Counted from the first letter of the stretch, positions 8,133-17,302 are shown. The stretch: DNA of 64,000 bases from Amylibacter sp. IMCC11727 (GCF_029854195.1 NZ_CP122960.1:1928001-1992000); one strand, 5' to 3'. The notes: generated by a model not told the origin, from the letters alone. Made by a program: numbers and translations.

Positions 8133-8213
8133 AATGAATTTGCTCTATTGAGGCTTTTGGGTGGAAAAATGCAAGACTATACTGGCGTGGACATTCAACA
8201 GGAGATTCTGACG

Positions 8214-9713
8214 ATGGAAACGATTGGACATTATATCGGTGGCGCACATGTTGCCGGCACATCTGGGCGCACAGCGGATGTATTCAACCCAGCCACGGGT
8301 GAAGTACAGGCCAAAGTGGCGCTGGCCAACGAAGCGGAGATGGCAAAAGCGGTTGAGATTGCGCAAGCAGCGCAGCCAGCATGGGCCGCAAAAAACCCGC
8401 AAGTGCGCGCACGCGTGATGATGAAGATGGTGTCCCTGTTGCACCGCGATATGGACAAACTGGCCGAGGCGCTGAGCCGTGAGCATGGCAAAACCCTGCC
8501 AGATGCCAAGGGCGATGTGATCCGTGGTTTGGAAGTGGTGGAATACTGTATCGGTGCGCCACAACTGTTGAAGGGTGAATTCACCGATGGCGCTGGCCCC
8601 GGGATTGATATGTATTCCATGAAACAGGCGCTTGGTGTGACGGCAGGGATTACGCCGTTTAACTTTCCTGCGATGATCCCGATGTGGATGTTTGCGCCCG
8701 CGATTGTGTGTGGCAATGCGTTTATCCTGAAACCAAGCGAGCGCGATCCGTCCGTGCCAATGATGTTGGCCGAACTGATGGAAGAAGCAGGCTGTCCTCC
8801 TGGCATTATTCAGGTGGTGAATGGTGACAAAGAAGCCGTGGATGCGATCCTTGACCACGAGGTTATTCAATCCGTTGGTTTTGTCGGCTCTACCCCGATT
8901 GCCGAATACATCTATGGTCGTGGCTGTTCCAACGGCAAGCGCGTGCAGTGTTTTGGCGGTGCAAAGAACCACATGATTATCATGCCAGATGCGGATATGG
9001 ATCAGGCAGCGGATGCGCTGATCGGTGCGGGTTTTGGGGCTGCTGGTGAACGCTGTATGGCCATTTCTGTGGCGGTTCCTGTGGGTGATGAAACTGCGGA
9101 TCGCTTGATTGAAAAGCTGACACCGCGTGTCGAGGCGTTGAAAATTGGGCCATACACATCAGGTGACGATGTGGATTTCGGACCCGTTGTAACCGCAGCG
9201 GCCAAGCAAAACATTCTTGGACTGGTGGAAACCGGTGTAAAAGATGGTGCGAACCTTGTGGTTGATGGGCGTGATTTTTCACTCCAAGGCTATGAGGATG
9301 GGTTCTTTGTGGGGGCATGTTTGTTCGACAATGTGACAACCGATATGGATATCTACAAGAAAGAGATTTTCGGCCCTGTTCTGTCCACTGTGCGCGCGCA
9401 GTCTTATGAAGAAGCCATCGGCATGGCGATGGATCATGAGTACGGCAACGGCACGGCGATCTTTACCCGTGATGGGGATACGGCGCGTGATTTCGCGAAC
9501 CGTATCAACGTGGGCATGGTTGGTGTGAACGTGCCGATCCCAGTTCCATTGGCGTATCACACGTTTGGCGGTTGGAAAAAATCAGCCTTTGGCGATTTGA
9601 ACCAACATGGGCCAGATGCGTTTAAGTTCTATACACGCACGAAAACAGTGACATCCCGTTGGCCGTCTGGGACGAAAGAAGGGGCGGATTTCTCTATCCC
9701 GACGATGGAGTGA
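8214..9713 (+). CDS. mmsA: CoA-acylating methylmalonate-semialdehyde dehydrogenase
   Basis: A 499-residue aldehyde dehydrogenase-superfamily enzyme that converts methylmalonate semialdehyde (and malonate semialdehyde) with CoA and NAD to propionyl-CoA or acetyl-CoA, the last step of valine degradation. Typical features are the N-terminal GHYIGGAHV, the cofactor motif VGFVGSTPIA, FGGAKNHMIIMPDAD, and the catalytic Cys281 in GERCMAISV. The start at 8214 follows an AGGAG and matches the family length. A strong terminator follows, so it is separate from the next operon. Confidence 0.95.
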   Translation: METIGHYIGGAHVAGTSGRTADVFNPATGEVQAKVALANEAEMAKAVEIAQAAQPAWAAKNPQVRARVMMKMVSLLHRDMDKLAEALSREHGKTLPDAKGDVIRGLEVVEYCIGAPQLLKGEFTDGAGPGIDMYSMKQALGVTAGITPFNFPAMIPMWMFAPAIVCGNAFILKPSERDPSVPMMLAELMEEAGCPPGIIQVVNGDKEAVDAILDHEVIQSVGFVGSTPIAEYIYGRGCSNGKRVQCFGGAKNHMIIMPDADMDQAADALIGAGFGAAGERCMAISVAVPVGDETADRLIEKLTPRVEALKIGPYTSGDDVDFGPVVTAAAKQNILGLVETGVKDGANLVVDGRDFSLQGYEDGFFVGACLFDNVTTDMDIYKKEIFGPVLSTVRAQSYEEAIGMAMDHEYGNGTAIFTRDGDTARDFANRINVGMVGVNVPIPVPLAYHTFGGWKKSAFGDLNQHGPDAFKFYTRTKTVTSRWPSGTKEGADFSIPTME

Positions 9714-9731
9714 ATCTGGCTTTGTGAATTG

Positions 9732-9764
9732 AAAGGCCGCGCTTGGAAACAAGCGTGGCCTTTT
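9732..9764 (+). terminator. Terminator of mmsA
   Basis: 14-bp stem from 9732 to 9745 paired with 9750-9763 (one G-U pair), GAAA tetraloop, and a T run of four starting inside the stem. Confidence 0.85.
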
Positions 9765-9863
9765 GAGTATTTGAAGAACAAAGAAACGGGTTTCGGGGTT
9801 GCAAAACTGTTGTAACAATCGAAATTTAACACATGTTCAATTCCATCCCCGAGGAGAGGTTTC

Positions 9864-11009
9864 ATGGACTTTGCACTGACAGAGGAACAGCAAGCGATTT
9901 TCGATATGGCCTATGCGTTTGGCCAAGAAAAGATCGCGCCATTTGCAATGGAGTGGGAGCGTGCTGGAACAATCCCGAAAGAGCTGTGGTCTGAGGTTGG
10001 TGAACTGGGTTTTGGTGGATTGTACGTATCTGAAGAGGCTGGCGGCGCGGGTCTGTCGCGTCTTGATGCAACGTTAGTATTTGAAGCCTTGGCGATGGCC
10101 TGCCCGTCTGTTGGATCGTTTCTTTCGATCCACAATATGGTCGGCGGGATGATTGATAAGTTTGGATCCCCAGAGAGCAAGGCCAAATGGCTGCCTGATC
10201 TGGTGTCGCTGAACAAAGTGTTTTCCTATTGTTTGACAGAGCCTGGCAGCGGGTCGGATGCGTCTGCTTTGCGCACGAAGGCCGATCGCACGAACGAGGG
10301 TTATGTTCTGAACGGGACCAAGGCGTTTATTTCGGGCGGCGGATATTCGGATGCCTATGTGGTGATGGTGCGCACGGGTGAAGATGGGCCGAAGGGGATT
10401 TCGACAGTCGTGGTTGAAGATGGAGCAGTTGGCCTGTCTTATGGTGCGCTGGAAGACAAGATGGGGTGGCGTTCGCAACCCACAGCGCAGGTGCAATTTG
10501 ATGATTGTAAGGTGGCGGCCGAAAACCTGATTGGCGAAGAAGGCCGCGGCTTTTCCTATGCTATGGCGGGATTGGATGGCGGACGATTAAACATTTCCGC
10601 AGGGGCATTGGGTGGTGCGCAAACGGCGTTGACCACTGCGTTGAATTACATGGGTGAGCGCAAGGCGTTCGGGAAAACCATTGATCAATTTCAGGCTTTA
10701 CAATTTAAAGTCGCGGATATGGAGATTGAATTGCAAGCGGCGCGGGTGTTCTTGCGCCAAGCGGCATGGAAGCTCGACACAGGGGCGCCTGATGCGTCGA
10801 AATATTGTGCGATGGCCAAACGGTTTGTGACAGATGTTTCGTTCAATGTGGCCAATGATGCGCTGCAACTGCACGGGGGCTATGGCTATTTGGCGGATTA
10901 TGGGGTTGAGAAGATTGTCCGCGATCTTCGAGTGCATCAAATCCTAGAAGGTACAAACGAAATTATGCGCCTGATTACAGCGCGGCATTTGTTGGCAGAG
11001 CGCAGCTGA
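9864..11009 (+). CDS. Acyl-CoA dehydrogenase, probably isobutyryl-CoA dehydrogenase
   Basis: A 381-residue FAD enzyme of the acyl-CoA dehydrogenase family. Visible are the N-terminal helical domain, CLTEPGSGSDASALRTKA (FAD/substrate loop), GGRLNISAGALGGAQ, and LHGGYGYLADYGVEK with the catalytic base likely Glu362 in LEGTNE. It is the first gene of an operon with 3-hydroxyisobutyryl-CoA hydrolase and mmsB, which points to isobutyryl-CoA as substrate; this rests on context. GAGGAGAGG upstream is a good ribosome site. Its stop overlaps the next start by one base. Confidence 0.88.
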   Translation: MDFALTEEQQAIFDMAYAFGQEKIAPFAMEWERAGTIPKELWSEVGELGFGGLYVSEEAGGAGLSRLDATLVFEALAMACPSVGSFLSIHNMVGGMIDKFGSPESKAKWLPDLVSLNKVFSYCLTEPGSGSDASALRTKADRTNEGYVLNGTKAFISGGGYSDAYVVMVRTGEDGPKGISTVVVEDGAVGLSYGALEDKMGWRSQPTAQVQFDDCKVAAENLIGEEGRGFSYAMAGLDGGRLNISAGALGGAQTALTTALNYMGERKAFGKTIDQFQALQFKVADMEIELQAARVFLRQAAWKLDTGAPDASKYCAMAKRFVTDVSFNVANDALQLHGGYGYLADYGVEKIVRDLRVHQILEGTNEIMRLITARHLLAERS

Positions 11010-12031
11010 TGGATGTCCATATTCGCACAAAAGGCCATGCGGGGCGGATCACATTGCATCGGCCAAAGGCGCTGAATGCGCTGACCTATCAGATGTGTTT
11101 GGATATCGAAGCTGCGCTCGATACGTGGCGCGATGATGATGCGGTCAAGCTGGTGGTGATCGATGCCGAAGGGGACAAGGCGTTTTGTGCAGGAGGGGAT
11201 ATTCAGGACCTGTATGATACGGCTGTTGCAGGTGATTTCGCCTATGGGCAGAGGTTTTGGCGCGATGAATATCGGCTGAACCAAAAGATTTTCAATTACC
11301 CCAAACCCTATGTTGCGTTGATGCAAGGATTTGTCATGGGCGGTGGCGTTGGGGTGTCATGCCACGGATCGCACCGTGTGGTCTGTGACACGAGCCAGAT
11401 TGCGATGCCAGAATGCGGTATTGGGCTGATCCCTGATGTTGGTGGGTCGCTGATGTTGGCCCGTGCGCCGGGGCGACTGGGTGAATATTTGGGCACAACG
11501 GGCGCGCGAATGGATGCGGGTAATGCGATTTATGCAGGGTTTGCGGATTGTTATGTGCCAAAGGATGATTGGTCCACGCTATTGCGCGCTCTGGAGCAAA
11601 CGGGGGATGTTGGTGTAATAGACGCCCATACGCGCCCTGCCCCAACGGCATCTTTTTCGACACTGCAGGTGGATATTGATCGTCATTTTGCAAGCACGGA
11701 TATGAACGATGTGATGGCGTCGTTGGGTGAGGATGAAACCGAATTTGCGGCGTCTGCCATAAAATTATTGCGTAAAAAAAGCCCACTGTCGGCCGCAGCC
11801 ACGCCAACCCTGATTGAAAGAGTGCGTGCAGCAGATACGATTGAGGCGGCGCTGTCAGAGGAATATAAATTCACATATCGTGCAGCGCAGCATGGGGATT
11901 TCATCGAAGGCATCAAAGCCACCATCATTGATCGCAGCCACACGCCGAAATGGCGCTTTGCAACTTTGGCTGATGTGGGTCAAAGTGATGTGGAGACGAT
12001 GCTTGCCCCGTTGGGCGATGCGGCACTTTAG
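11009..12031 (+). CDS. Enoyl-CoA hydratase/isomerase family, likely 3-hydroxyisobutyryl-CoA hydrolase
   Basis: A 340-residue crotonase-fold protein. FCAGGDIQDLY and MGGGVGVSCHGSHR form the oxyanion hole, and the HIBCH-type acidic pair is present as Glu135 (MPECGIGL) and Asp143 (IPDVGGS). The length and C-terminal extension fit hydrolases rather than simple hydratases. It would release 3-hydroxyisobutyrate from its CoA ester, feeding MmsB encoded by the next gene. The start (TGATG) is coupled to the dehydrogenase upstream. No separate methacrylyl-CoA hydratase gene is visible here. Confidence 0.88.
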   Translation: MDVHIRTKGHAGRITLHRPKALNALTYQMCLDIEAALDTWRDDDAVKLVVIDAEGDKAFCAGGDIQDLYDTAVAGDFAYGQRFWRDEYRLNQKIFNYPKPYVALMQGFVMGGGVGVSCHGSHRVVCDTSQIAMPECGIGLIPDVGGSLMLARAPGRLGEYLGTTGARMDAGNAIYAGFADCYVPKDDWSTLLRALEQTGDVGVIDAHTRPAPTASFSTLQVDIDRHFASTDMNDVMASLGEDETEFAASAIKLLRKKSPLSAAATPTLIERVRAADTIEAALSEEYKFTYRAAQHGDFIEGIKATIIDRSHTPKWRFATLADVGQSDVETMLAPLGDAAL

Positions 12032-12040
12032 GAGATGAGC

Positions 12041-12913
12041 ATGAAAATCGGATTTATCGGGTTGGGCAATATGGGCGCGCCTATGGCGGCTAATCTGGCG
12101 GCTGCGGGCCATACTGTGACGGGGTTTGATCTGGTTGCAGATACCCCTGAAGGTGTGGCAAAGGCTGATACCGTTATTGCTGCGGCGGCGGGCCAAGATG
12201 CGGTGATTACGATGCTGCCAAATGGCGAGATTTTGCAATCCGTTGCAGGGGATATCGTTGCAGAAATGACCAAAGGCGCTGCCTTTATTGATTGTTCCAC
12301 GGTTGATGTAGAAAGCGCACGGGTTGTGGCCGAAGCGGCGACAGCCCTTGGCCTGCACGCGGTTGATGCCCCCGTTTCTGGTGGGATAGGCGGTGCGGCG
12401 GCGGGAACCCTAACGTTTATGGCAGGTGGATCGGAAGAGGCGTTTGCCTTGGCAGAGCCGTTGTTTGACATCATGGGCCAAAAGGCGGTGCATTGTGGGG
12501 ACAGTGGCGCGGGGCAAGCGGCCAAAATCTGTAACAATATGATCCTAGGGATCACGATGCTGGGCACATGCGAAGCATTTGCTTTGGCAGATAAACTTGG
12601 GCTTGATCGGCAAAAAATGTTTGATGTGGTCAGCACGTCATCTGGGTATTCCTGGTCTATGAATGCCTATTGCCCTGCCCCAGGTGTGGGTCCTGAGTCC
12701 CCTGCGGATAACAATTACAAACCTGGATTTGCGGCGGAATTGATGCTGAAAGATTTGCGCCTGAGCCAGCAAGCGGCGGTGTCAGCCAATGCGGACACGC
12801 CGATGGGTCAACATGCGACGGATTTGTATGCCACGTTCGTTGAGGAGGAAGATGGCGAAGGAAAAGATTTCTCCGCCATGCTGCCGCGGCTTGAAGGACG
12901 AGGCCGAGGTTAA
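12041..12913 (+). CDS. mmsB: 3-Hydroxyisobutyrate dehydrogenase
   Basis: A 290-residue NAD-dependent beta-hydroxyacid dehydrogenase that oxidises 3-hydroxyisobutyrate to methylmalonate semialdehyde, the substrate of MmsA. It has the Rossmann motif GFIGLGNMGAPMAANL, the substrate motif DAPVSGGIGGAAAGTL, and the catalytic lysine in GAGQAAKICNNM. Of two ATGs six bases apart (12035, 12041) the second has the proper distance from GGAG. Last gene of the valine operon. Confidence 0.94.
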   Translation: MKIGFIGLGNMGAPMAANLAAAGHTVTGFDLVADTPEGVAKADTVIAAAAGQDAVITMLPNGEILQSVAGDIVAEMTKGAAFIDCSTVDVESARVVAEAATALGLHAVDAPVSGGIGGAAAGTLTFMAGGSEEAFALAEPLFDIMGQKAVHCGDSGAGQAAKICNNMILGITMLGTCEAFALADKLGLDRQKMFDVVSTSSGYSWSMNAYCPAPGVGPESPADNNYKPGFAAELMLKDLRLSQQAAVSANADTPMGQHATDLYATFVEEEDGEGKDFSAMLPRLEGRGRG

Positions 12914-12928
12914 CGAATAATTTTGAAG

Positions 12929-12958
12929 AGTGGAAACGCCTGTGACCGTCCACTTTTT
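12929..12958 (+). terminator. Possible terminator after mmsB
   Basis: Stem AGTGGA / TCCACT around a 14-nt loop, followed by CTTTTTGTTTT. The stem is short, so this is only a candidate. Confidence 0.5.
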
Positions 12959-12989
12959 GTTTTCCAAATATCCTCGCCGCAGGCGGACC

Positions 12990-13035
12990 GTTTGAACCTG
13001 TGGTTCAAACTTTTGCGGCGTGGGCGAAAGCCCAC
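12990..13035. repeat. Pair of perfect hairpins between mmsB and uvrA
   Basis: GTTTGAACC-TGT-GGTTCAAAC (12990-13010) is followed ten bases later by GTGGGC-GAAA-GCCCAC (13020-13035). They lie directly 3' of uvrA on the minus strand. Neither has a T run after it. They could stabilise mRNA ends or be copies of a dispersed intergenic element; I cannot tell from one copy. Confidence 0.6.
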
Positions 13036-13040
13036 TCCGA

Positions 13041-15899
13041 TTATTCGGCGGCTACGGATTTTGCACCGAGCATGTCCTTTAGATACCGCCCCGTGTGGCT
13101 GAGCGTGCTTTGCGCCACCTCTTCGGGTGTGCCTGTGGCCACGATCTCGCCGCCGCCATCGCCGCCTTCTGGGCCGATGTCGATGATGTGGTCTGCGGTT
13201 TTGATGACATCCAAATTATGTTCAATAACCAACACAGAATTGCCCTGATCGACCAATTCATGCAGTACTTCTAGCAGTTTTCGAACATCTTCGAAATGTA
13301 GGCCCGTTGTTGGTTCATCCAAGATGTAAAGTGTTCGTCCTGTGGATCGTTTGCTGAGTTCTTTGGACAATTTCACGCGCTGTGCTTCGCCACCTGATAG
13401 AGTTGTGGCTTGCTGACCCACCTTGATATAGCCAAGGCCAACGCGCAAAAGCGCGGTCATTTTATCGCGGATCGAAGGAACGGCTTGAAAGAATTGTTCG
13501 GCATCTTCGACGGTCATATCAAGTACGTCTGCGATGGATTTGCCTTTGAACAGCACTTCGAGTGTTTCGCGGTTGTAGCGTTTGCCATCACAGCTTTCGC
13601 AGGTGACATACACATCGGGCAGGAAGTGCATTTCGATTTTGATGACGCCGTCCCCTTGGCACGCCTCGCAACGGCCGCCCTTAACGTTGAAAGAGAACCG
13701 ACCGGGTTTATAGCCGCGTGCTTTTGCTTCGGGCAGGCCCGCAAACCAATCGCGGATTGGTGTGAAGGCCCCAGTGTACGTGGCTGGGTTGGATCGAGGG
13801 GTGCGCCCGATGGGGCGTTGATCAATGTCGATGACTTTGTCGAGGTATTGCAGCCCTTTGATCGTGTCACAGGGTGCGGGTGTCTGTTTGGCTCCGTTCA
13901 AACGCATCGAGGCGGTTTTGAACAAGGTTTCGATTGTCAGAGTGGATTTCCCGCCCCCTGATACACCCGTGATGCAGCAAAATGTGCCGAGTGGATATTC
14001 TGCTGTCACGTTTTTCAGGTTGTTGCCAGTGGCCCCTTCAACGACAATGCTTTTGCCGTTGCCTGTGCGCCGTTCCGCCGGGATTTCAATTTTTCGTTTG
14101 CCCGTAAGGTACTGTCCCGTAATGGATTTTTTGTTTTTGGCAATTTGAGCGGGCGTACCTTTGCCAATGATTTCGCCACCGTGAACCCCTGCACCTGGGC
14201 CGATGTCGAGCACATAGTCTGCTTCACGAATGGCTTCTTCGTCGTGTTCAACAACGATGACGGTGTTGCCCTGATCGCGTAGGTTTTTCAGCGTGGTCAA
14301 AAGGCGATCATTGTCGCGTTGATGGAGACCGATGGAGGGCTCATCAAGCACATATAAAACCCCCGTCAGTCCAGAGCCGATTTGGCTCGCCAAGCGGATG
14401 CGTTGGCTTTCCCCACCTGAGAGCGTGCCAGAATTGCGCGACAGGGTGAGGTAATTCAGGCCTACGTTTACGAGGAACCCGAGGCGTTCGCGGATTTCTT
14501 TAAGAATGGCGCGGGCAATTTCGTTTTTTTGGTCGCTAAGCTCTGATGGGATTTGGTCGGCCCACTCAAGTGCTTCGGCGATGGACATTTCTACCACTTG
14601 GCCAACGTGCTGTCCGCCCATTTTAACGGCTAATGCTTCGGGGCGCAGACGATAGCCATCACAAACGCCGCAATGGCGGTTGTTTTGATAGCGTTCAAAT
14701 TCTTCGCGAATCCAGTTGCTGTCCGTTTCGCGATAACGACGTTCCATGTTGGGGATGATCCCTTCAAAGGCGCGGGATACTTCGTAAACGCGGCCACCTT
14801 CGTCATAGCGGAATTTGATTTCTTCATCATGCGAGCCGTGCAGCATCACCTGTTGCACGTGTTTGGGCAGATCGCGCCATGCGGCGTCTTTGTCAAATTC
14901 ATAGTGTTTGGCGATGGCTTCGATGGTTTGGCGGAAATATGGGGATTTCCCTTTGGCCCACGGTGCGAGCGCGCCGTTGTACAAGCTTATGGTTGGATCG
15001 GGCACGACAAGGCGTTCATCAAAGAACAGCTCAACGCCAAGGCCATCACATTCAGGACAGGCCCCAAAGGGTGCGTTGAACGAGAACAAGCGCGGTTCAA
15101 TTTCGGGAATGGTGAACCCCGAAACAGGACAGGCGAAGTTTTCAGAGAATGTGATACGTTCGGGATCGCCTTCTTTGGGGGCCGTTTCCAGAATGGCGAT
15201 ACCATCAGCGAGATCGAGGGCGGTGCGCAAACTGTCAGCGAGACGGGTTTCAAGACCTTCCTTCACCACCAAGCGATCTACGACCACATCAATGTTATGG
15301 CGGAATTTCTTATCGAGCGTGGGAGGTTCGTCCAATTCATAGAACTCACCGTTTACTTTCACCCGTTGAAAGCCAGATTTTTTCAGCTCGGCAAATTCTT
15401 TGCGGTATTCGCCTTTTCGGTCACGCACAATCGGGGCAAGTAGGTATGCCCGCGTGCCGTCTTCCATGGTCATGATACGATCAACCATTTCAGAGACTTG
15501 CTGTGCTTCGATTGGTAGCCCTGTCGCAGGGGAATACGGTGTGCCAACGCGGGCGAACAACAGCCGCATGTAATCGTAAATCTCGGTCACTGTGCCCACA
15601 GTGGAACGGGGGTTTTTCGATGTGGTTTTCTGTTCAATCGAAATGGCAGGTGACAGGCCAGAAATGTGATCCACATCTGGTTTTTGCATCATATCAAGGA
15701 ATTGGCGGGCATAGGCGGAAAGGGATTCAACGTATCGGCGCTGGCCTTCGGCGTAAATTGTATCAAACGCCAAAGACGATTTACCTGAGCCTGACAGCCC
15801 TGTGATCACCACCAACTGATCCCGCGGGATGTTCACGTCCACGGATTTCAAATTATGCTCGCGTGCGCCGCGAATTTCGATGTTTTTTAGCTCAGCCAT
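13041..15899 (-). CDS. uvrA: Excinuclease ABC subunit A
   Basis: A 952-residue damage-recognition ATPase of nucleotide excision repair that works with UvrB and UvrC. The first Walker A is GLSGSGKSS (34-42), followed by RRYVESLSAYARQFL. Zinc-binding CxxC pairs are seen at CPECDGLG, CGVCDGYRL, CEACQGDG and CESCDGKRY. ABC signatures are LSGGESQRIRLA and LSGGEAQRVKLS, and the second Walker A is GVSGGGKST. Length is normal. A LexA-type direct repeat lies 65 bp upstream of the start. Confidence 0.98.
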   Translation of the reverse strand: MAELKNIEIRGAREHNLKSVDVNIPRDQLVVITGLSGSGKSSLAFDTIYAEGQRRYVESLSAYARQFLDMMQKPDVDHISGLSPAISIEQKTTSKNPRSTVGTVTEIYDYMRLLFARVGTPYSPATGLPIEAQQVSEMVDRIMTMEDGTRAYLLAPIVRDRKGEYRKEFAELKKSGFQRVKVNGEFYELDEPPTLDKKFRHNIDVVVDRLVVKEGLETRLADSLRTALDLADGIAILETAPKEGDPERITFSENFACPVSGFTIPEIEPRLFSFNAPFGACPECDGLGVELFFDERLVVPDPTISLYNGALAPWAKGKSPYFRQTIEAIAKHYEFDKDAAWRDLPKHVQQVMLHGSHDEEIKFRYDEGGRVYEVSRAFEGIIPNMERRYRETDSNWIREEFERYQNNRHCGVCDGYRLRPEALAVKMGGQHVGQVVEMSIAEALEWADQIPSELSDQKNEIARAILKEIRERLGFLVNVGLNYLTLSRNSGTLSGGESQRIRLASQIGSGLTGVLYVLDEPSIGLHQRDNDRLLTTLKNLRDQGNTVIVVEHDEEAIREADYVLDIGPGAGVHGGEIIGKGTPAQIAKNKKSITGQYLTGKRKIEIPAERRTGNGKSIVVEGATGNNLKNVTAEYPLGTFCCITGVSGGGKSTLTIETLFKTASMRLNGAKQTPAPCDTIKGLQYLDKVIDIDQRPIGRTPRSNPATYTGAFTPIRDWFAGLPEAKARGYKPGRFSFNVKGGRCEACQGDGVIKIEMHFLPDVYVTCESCDGKRYNRETLEVLFKGKSIADVLDMTVEDAEQFFQAVPSIRDKMTALLRVGLGYIKVGQQATTLSGGEAQRVKLSKELSKRSTGRTLYILDEPTTGLHFEDVRKLLEVLHELVDQGNSVLVIEHNLDVIKTADHIIDIGPEGGDGGGEIVATGTPEEVAQSTLSHTGRYLKDMLGAKSVAAE

Positions 15900-15963
15900 T
15901 ACTCTGCCCCCAAGACATGCCTTTACCTAGGACATCGTGGTGGGATTGCCAATGGAAAATTGA

Positions 15964-15978
15964 GAACATTCAGCGAAC
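15964..15978 (-). promoter_or_regulatory. LexA (SOS) box of uvrA
   Basis: GAAC-ATTCAGC-GAAC, which on the minus strand reads GTTC-N7-GTTC, the direct-repeat LexA operator known for alphaproteobacteria such as Rhodobacter. The distance to the uvrA start (65 bp) is normal for an operator. It supports SOS induction of uvrA. Confidence 0.85.
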
Positions 15979-15985
15979 GTATGTG

Positions 15986-16010
15986 CTTCCTGACATCTAC
16001 CGTCAGGAAG
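15986..16010 (-). terminator. Hairpin after the lytic transglycosylase gene
   Basis: Perfect 9-bp stem CTTCCTGAC / GTCAGGAAG with a 7-nt loop, 7 nt past the stop at 16017. No T run, so possibly weak. It also separates this gene from the uvrA operator. Confidence 0.5.
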
Positions 16011-16016
16011 GGCGCG

Positions 16017-16601
16017 TTATTTGCCCAGAATCTTTTTCACATAGTTGCGGGTTTCTTTGTAAGGCGGCACGCCGTTGTGTTTTTCAACGGCCCCTGGCCC
16101 CGCGTTATAAGCGGCCAGCGCCAAACGCCAGCTGCGGAATTTATTGTACTGTTGTTTGAGATACCGCGCCCCACCTTCGAGGTTTTGGCGTGGGTCATGA
16201 GGGTTTACACCCAATGCCTTGGCGGTGAACGGCATCAATTGCGCAAGGCCAATGGCGCCAGCGTGGCTTTTGGCGCGTGGGTTCCAATTGCTTTCTTGTT
16301 GAACCAGACGGTTAAACAAATCCACGGGAATACCGTATTTACGGGCCGCAGCCTCGGCCATTGGTTTGTATACGCCTTTGTAATTGCCAGTGTAGCGTGG
16401 GATGATATCCAAACGGTTGGTATTGGTTGGCAACAGACGGCTGGAGCTGGAGTATTGTTTGGACAGGCGTTTATCAATCAGGCTCGAATGCGCATTGGAA
16501 ATACGTTTGCGCGATTTCGAGGATTTGATGATATCTGCTGACGTCGCGATGGGCCCGCCCATCACGGCCAACGCCGTCATTACTGCAATCGTTTTACGCA
16601 C
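16017..16601 (-). CDS. Secreted lytic transglycosylase (SLT domain)
   Basis: A 194-residue murein lytic transglycosylase with an N-terminal signal peptide (about residues 1-22). The SLT domain runs from about residue 80 to the end: catalytic Glu103 in QQESNWNP, AGAIGLAQLMP (114-124), and AAYNAGPGAVEKHNGVPPY. It would cleave peptidoglycan glycan strands in the periplasm. Being single-domain and small, it belongs with the slt-like proteins of family 1. It is divergent from ssb. Confidence 0.92.
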   Translation of the reverse strand: MRKTIAVMTALAVMGGPIATSADIIKSSKSRKRISNAHSSLIDKRLSKQYSSSSRLLPTNTNRLDIIPRYTGNYKGVYKPMAEAAARKYGIPVDLFNRLVQQESNWNPRAKSHAGAIGLAQLMPFTAKALGVNPHDPRQNLEGGARYLKQQYNKFRSWRLALAAYNAGPGAVEKHNGVPPYKETRNYVKKILGK

Positions 16602-16683
16602 GCTGAAAGCCTTTACCGAAACCCTGCTGAAGGAGCCTTACCTAATTTTTTCTGACTTGGCTAGCAATTGTGACAGGATGTGG

Positions 16684-16753
16684 CGTTGTTAACGGTTTCT
16701 TGAGCGGTTGCAGGCCAAACAGATCGTGGTTAACAACGTTGAAACGGTTCAAC
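16684..16753. promoter_or_regulatory. Inverted repeats in the region upstream of ssb
   Basis: CGTTGTTAAC (16684-16693) and GTTAACAACG (16729-16738) form a perfect 10-bp inverted repeat 35 nt apart. Directly after it GTTGAA-ACGG-TTCAAC (16738-16753) is a second palindrome. Both lie in the divergent region between the transglycosylase and ssb. No GTTC-N7-GTTC LexA box is present. Confidence 0.5.
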
Positions 16754-16784
16754 AGCAGAGAATCGACATTAGGGAGGCGCGCCA

Positions 16785-17291
16785 ATGGCCGGTAGTTTGA
16801 ATAAAGTAATGATCATCGGAAATCTGGGGCGTGACCCAGAGGTGCGTTCGTTTCAGAATGGCGGCAAGGTCTGTAACCTGACCGTTGCCACATCTGAACG
16901 CTGGCGTGATAAAAACACAGGTGAAAACCGCGAAAAGACGGAATGGCACCGCGTTGCGATTTTTTCTGAAGGTTTGGTGCGCGTCTGCGAGCAATATCTG
17001 CGTAAAGGCTCCAAAGTCTTTATCGAAGGCCAATTGCAAACACGCAAGTGGCAGGACCAAAGCGGCAACGACCGGTATTCCACAGAGGTGGTGATCCAAG
17101 GGTATAACGGCACTTTGACCATGCTGGATGGCCGCGATGGTGGCGGTGGCGGCTATGGCGGCGGCGACAGCGGTGGTGGCTATGACCAAGGGGGCGGTTA
17201 CGGCAGTGGCGGCAGCTTTGGCGGCGGATCACAGGGCGGCCCACAAGGGGGTGGCGGCAGCTCTGATCTTGATGACGAAATCCCGTTCTAA
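16785..17291 (+). CDS. ssb: Single-stranded DNA-binding protein
   Basis: A 168-residue SSB. The OB-fold (about 1-108) begins MAGSLNKVMIIGNLGRDPEVR and includes TEWHRVAIF and KVFIEGQLQTRKW. A glycine-rich linker covers about 120-158, and the acidic tip DLDDEIPF at the C-terminus is the usual docking peptide for repair and replication proteins. GGGAGG precedes the ATG. It is near uvrA, as in many bacteria, but separated from it by the transglycosylase gene. Confidence 0.97.
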   Translation: MAGSLNKVMIIGNLGRDPEVRSFQNGGKVCNLTVATSERWRDKNTGENREKTEWHRVAIFSEGLVRVCEQYLRKGSKVFIEGQLQTRKWQDQSGNDRYSTEVVIQGYNGTLTMLDGRDGGGGGYGGGDSGGGYDQGGGYGSGGSFGGGSQGGPQGGGGSSDLDDEIPF

Positions 17292-17302
17292 ACAAATTTA
17301 AA

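Noticed and set aside
14673..15443. 256-codon open frame antisense to uvrA
   Set aside because: Shadow of the uvrA frame; no recognisable motif.
16602..16784. LexA box before ssb
   Set aside because: No GTTC-N7-GTTC or GAAC-N7-GAAC in the region.
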